Under the pieces are notes generated by a model. That model worked only from the letters and a program-made list of their open reading frames with translations. It was not told the origin of the DNA and did no database searches. Both the position numbers and the translations under genes were made by a program. Of a stretch of 13,567 nucleotides of DNA, positions 11,988 through 13,567 are shown piece after piece. This DNA is from Kangiellaceae bacterium. Its GTDB lineage: Bacteria; Pseudomonadota; Gammaproteobacteria; Enterobacterales; Kangiellaceae. How positions within the stretch are numbered: position 1 is the stretch's first letter; the number at the start of each line of letters is the position of its first letter. The stretch lies in assembly GCA_030590405.1 (NCBI GenBank), contig JAUUYO010000070.1:1-13567 (forward strand). Direction: 5' to 3'.

Positions 11988-13567
11988 TTGAAAATACTCA
12001 TCGCAGACGATAACAATACCGAACGGCTCATACTTTCCCGCGTCCTCGAAAACATTGGCCATGAAGTCGTTCAAGCTGAAGATGGCATCAAAGCCATTTC
12101 TCAATTTGAAAAACATGCACCAGGCCTGGTTTTTCTCGACGTATTGATGCCCGGTTATAATGGGTATGAAGTTGCCGAAATCATCATTAAAGAGTCGAGC
12201 CGTCCCTGGTTCCCCATCATCTTTTTAACCTCACTGACCGAAGCCAGTGATTTAGCCAAATGTATTGATGCGGGGGGCGATGATTTTGTTTCTAAGCCGA
12301 TTGACCGGATCATTATTAAAGCAAAAGTCGATGCATTTCAACGGATCATCAATTTGTATGATACCGTCGCTGAACAAAGAGAAAGGATCCAGTTTCATCA
12401 CGAGCATCTGGTTCAAGAGCAAGAAGCGGCAAAAAAAATATTTAATAATATCGCTCACAGGGGGTGTCTGGAGTCTAAAAATATTAATTACCACCTGTCG
12501 CCGATGTCCATTTTTAATGGTGATTTAATGTTAGCCGCCGAACTGCCCATGGGCGGAATGCGGTTGATGTTGGCTGATTTTACCGGGCATGGATTACCTG
12601 CGGCAATTGGCGCTTTGCCAGCATCTGAGATATTTTACGGAATGACAACTAAGGGGTTTTTGATCCCGGATATGATGGTTGAAATGAATACCCGGTTATA
12701 CAATGTCTTGCCTCGCGGGGTATTTTGCTGTGTGATTGTGTTTGATATCGACTCGTTGGATAACCGATTGACGATCTGGAATGCTGGCGCACCAGACTCC
12801 TATCTGGTTGATCAAAAGAACAATAGTGTACAACTGATCCACTCAGCTCATTTACCGCTGGGCATCCAGTCACCGCAAAAATTTGAAGTCAAATGTTCAG
12901 GATTTGAATTCAGTAAAGAGCACAAGATAGTTGTAGTGACGGATGGCATTATTGAAGCCACCAACTTTGATGCAGAAATGTTCGGTGAAAAGCGAATGTT
13001 GGAGTGCATTGAAAGCACAGCGATTGAAGACAGCTTTTGTGATGAATTATTAACCGAAGTCGAAAGGTTTTGTGGCGAGTCAGAGCAAGCGGATGATGTT
13101 AGTGTTTTAGAAGTGGGCTTTCCTACTCAATCAAATATTCAGATTGAGACTTCTGAAGATTCAACCGCATCGGTCTCTGGGACCTCAAATTCAGTGGTGA
13201 GTTTGAAGTTGCGCGGAAAATCCTTAGGGAGTTTTGACCCGATCCCAATGTTTTTACAAACCTTGCTGACGTGTAAGGAATTATTGCCGCACAGGGCGAG
13301 AGTTTTTACTGTTCTTTCAGAATTATATAACAATGCGCTCGAACACGGCGTGTTAGGTTTAGATTCAACAATTAAAAACAATAGCGGGGGCTTTTCAAGC
13401 TATTATCAACAACGGACCAAAGGGTTGCAGGAGCTTGATGTTGGTTTTGTCAGTGTTTCCGTCGATCATCGACCAACGGCAGCTGGCGGCGAACTTGTTT
13501 TTGAACTGAGTGATAGCGGTTCGGGCTTTGATGTCGACAAAATTGTTAAAGAAGGTAGCAAAAACTA
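11988..13567 (+). CDS. hsbR: Response regulator-PP2C phosphatase-HATPase protein, HsbR type (3' truncated by window edge)
   Basis: An open frame of 526 codons runs from a TTG at 11988 off the right edge. The TTG is chosen because AGGCGAG lies five bases upstream, an in-frame stop lies at 11967-11969, and the receiver domain begins at once (KILIADDNNTE). Receiver (1-120): D7/D8, phospho-acceptor D51, T81, K103. After a helical linker comes a SpoIIE-like PP2C domain (about 150-375) with metal ligands D179 (FNGD), D197 (DFTGHGLPAAIG), D319 (TDG) and D369/D370. A HATPase domain follows, with the N box E445-LYNNALEHG and the G1 box D509-SGSG. The three-domain order matches HsbR/CrsR, which both phosphorylate and dephosphorylate the neighbouring STAS protein. 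No defect is seen; only the end is missing. Confidence 0.92.
   Translation, partial: MKILIADDNNTERLILSRVLENIGHEVVQAEDGIKAISQFEKHAPGLVFLDVLMPGYNGYEVAEIIIKESSRPWFPIIFLTSLTEASDLAKCIDAGGDDFVSKPIDRIIIKAKVDAFQRIINLYDTVAEQRERIQFHHEHLVQEQEAAKKIFNNIAHRGCLESKNINYHLSPMSIFNGDLMLAAELPMGGMRLMLADFTGHGLPAAIGALPASEIFYGMTTKGFLIPDMMVEMNTRLYNVLPRGVFCCVIVFDIDSLDNRLTIWNAGAPDSYLVDQKNNSVQLIHSAHLPLGIQSPQKFEVKCSGFEFSKEHKIVVVTDGIIEATNFDAEMFGEKRMLECIESTAIEDSFCDELLTEVERFCGESEQADDVSVLEVGFPTQSNIQIETSEDSTASVSGTSNSVVSLKLRGKSLGSFDPIPMFLQTLLTCKELLPHRARVFTVLSELYNNALEHGVLGLDSTIKNNSGGFSSYYQQRTKGLQELDVGFVSVSVDHRPTAAGGELVFELSDSGSGFDVDKIVKEGSKN

Overview
The window comes from a moderately AT-rich gammaproteobacterium, probably a motile aquatic or marine one. 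This is judged from gene content and order (fliH-fliI-fliJ, a che operon containing cheD, and an HsbA/HsbR-type partner switch), not from any species match. All recognised genes lie on the + strand and are tightly packed. No tRNA, rRNA, insertion sequence or CRISPR array was seen.

Layout. (1) 1-1988: the end of a flagellar export block, with the last codons of a probable fliH, then the export ATPase gene fliI and its chaperone gene fliJ. (2) 1989-2230: an AT-rich gap with a degenerate 12-bp repeat, an inverted repeat, a candidate sigmaS-like -10 element and a short palindrome. (3) 2231-11423: a chemosensory operon in the order STAS, cheY, cheA, cheW, cheW, soluble PAS receptor, cheR, cheD, cheB. 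This closely matches the P. aeruginosa che2 / V. cholerae cluster III (F7) order. (4) 11424-11628: a second regulatory gap. (5) 11629-13567: a second STAS gene (HsbA type), then a response regulator-PP2C-HATPase gene (HsbR type). The latter starts at TTG and runs off the right edge.

How the genes work together. The soluble receptor has three tandem PAS domains that keep the FH...EW spacing of the Aer2 haem-PAS. It probably senses a gas or redox cue and controls CheA through the two CheW couplers. CheA would phosphorylate CheY and CheB. CheR, CheB and CheD would tune the receptor, with CheR tethered by the receptor's C-terminal DWEEF. The flanking HsbA/HsbR pair resembles a phosphorylation switch acting on the anti-sigma/flagellar checkpoint. 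Its position suggests, but does not show, cross-talk with the che module.

The most unusual feature is a set of short tandem repeats, nearly all with units divisible by three, at gene ends and starts. They are 18 bp x3-4 at the fliH end, 12 bp x4 after fliJ, 12 bp x5 in the cheA linker, 18 bp x3 over the cheA stop, 18 bp x4 (degenerate) at the receptor start, and 15 bp x4 at the cheB start. Several of them duplicate translation start or stop signals.
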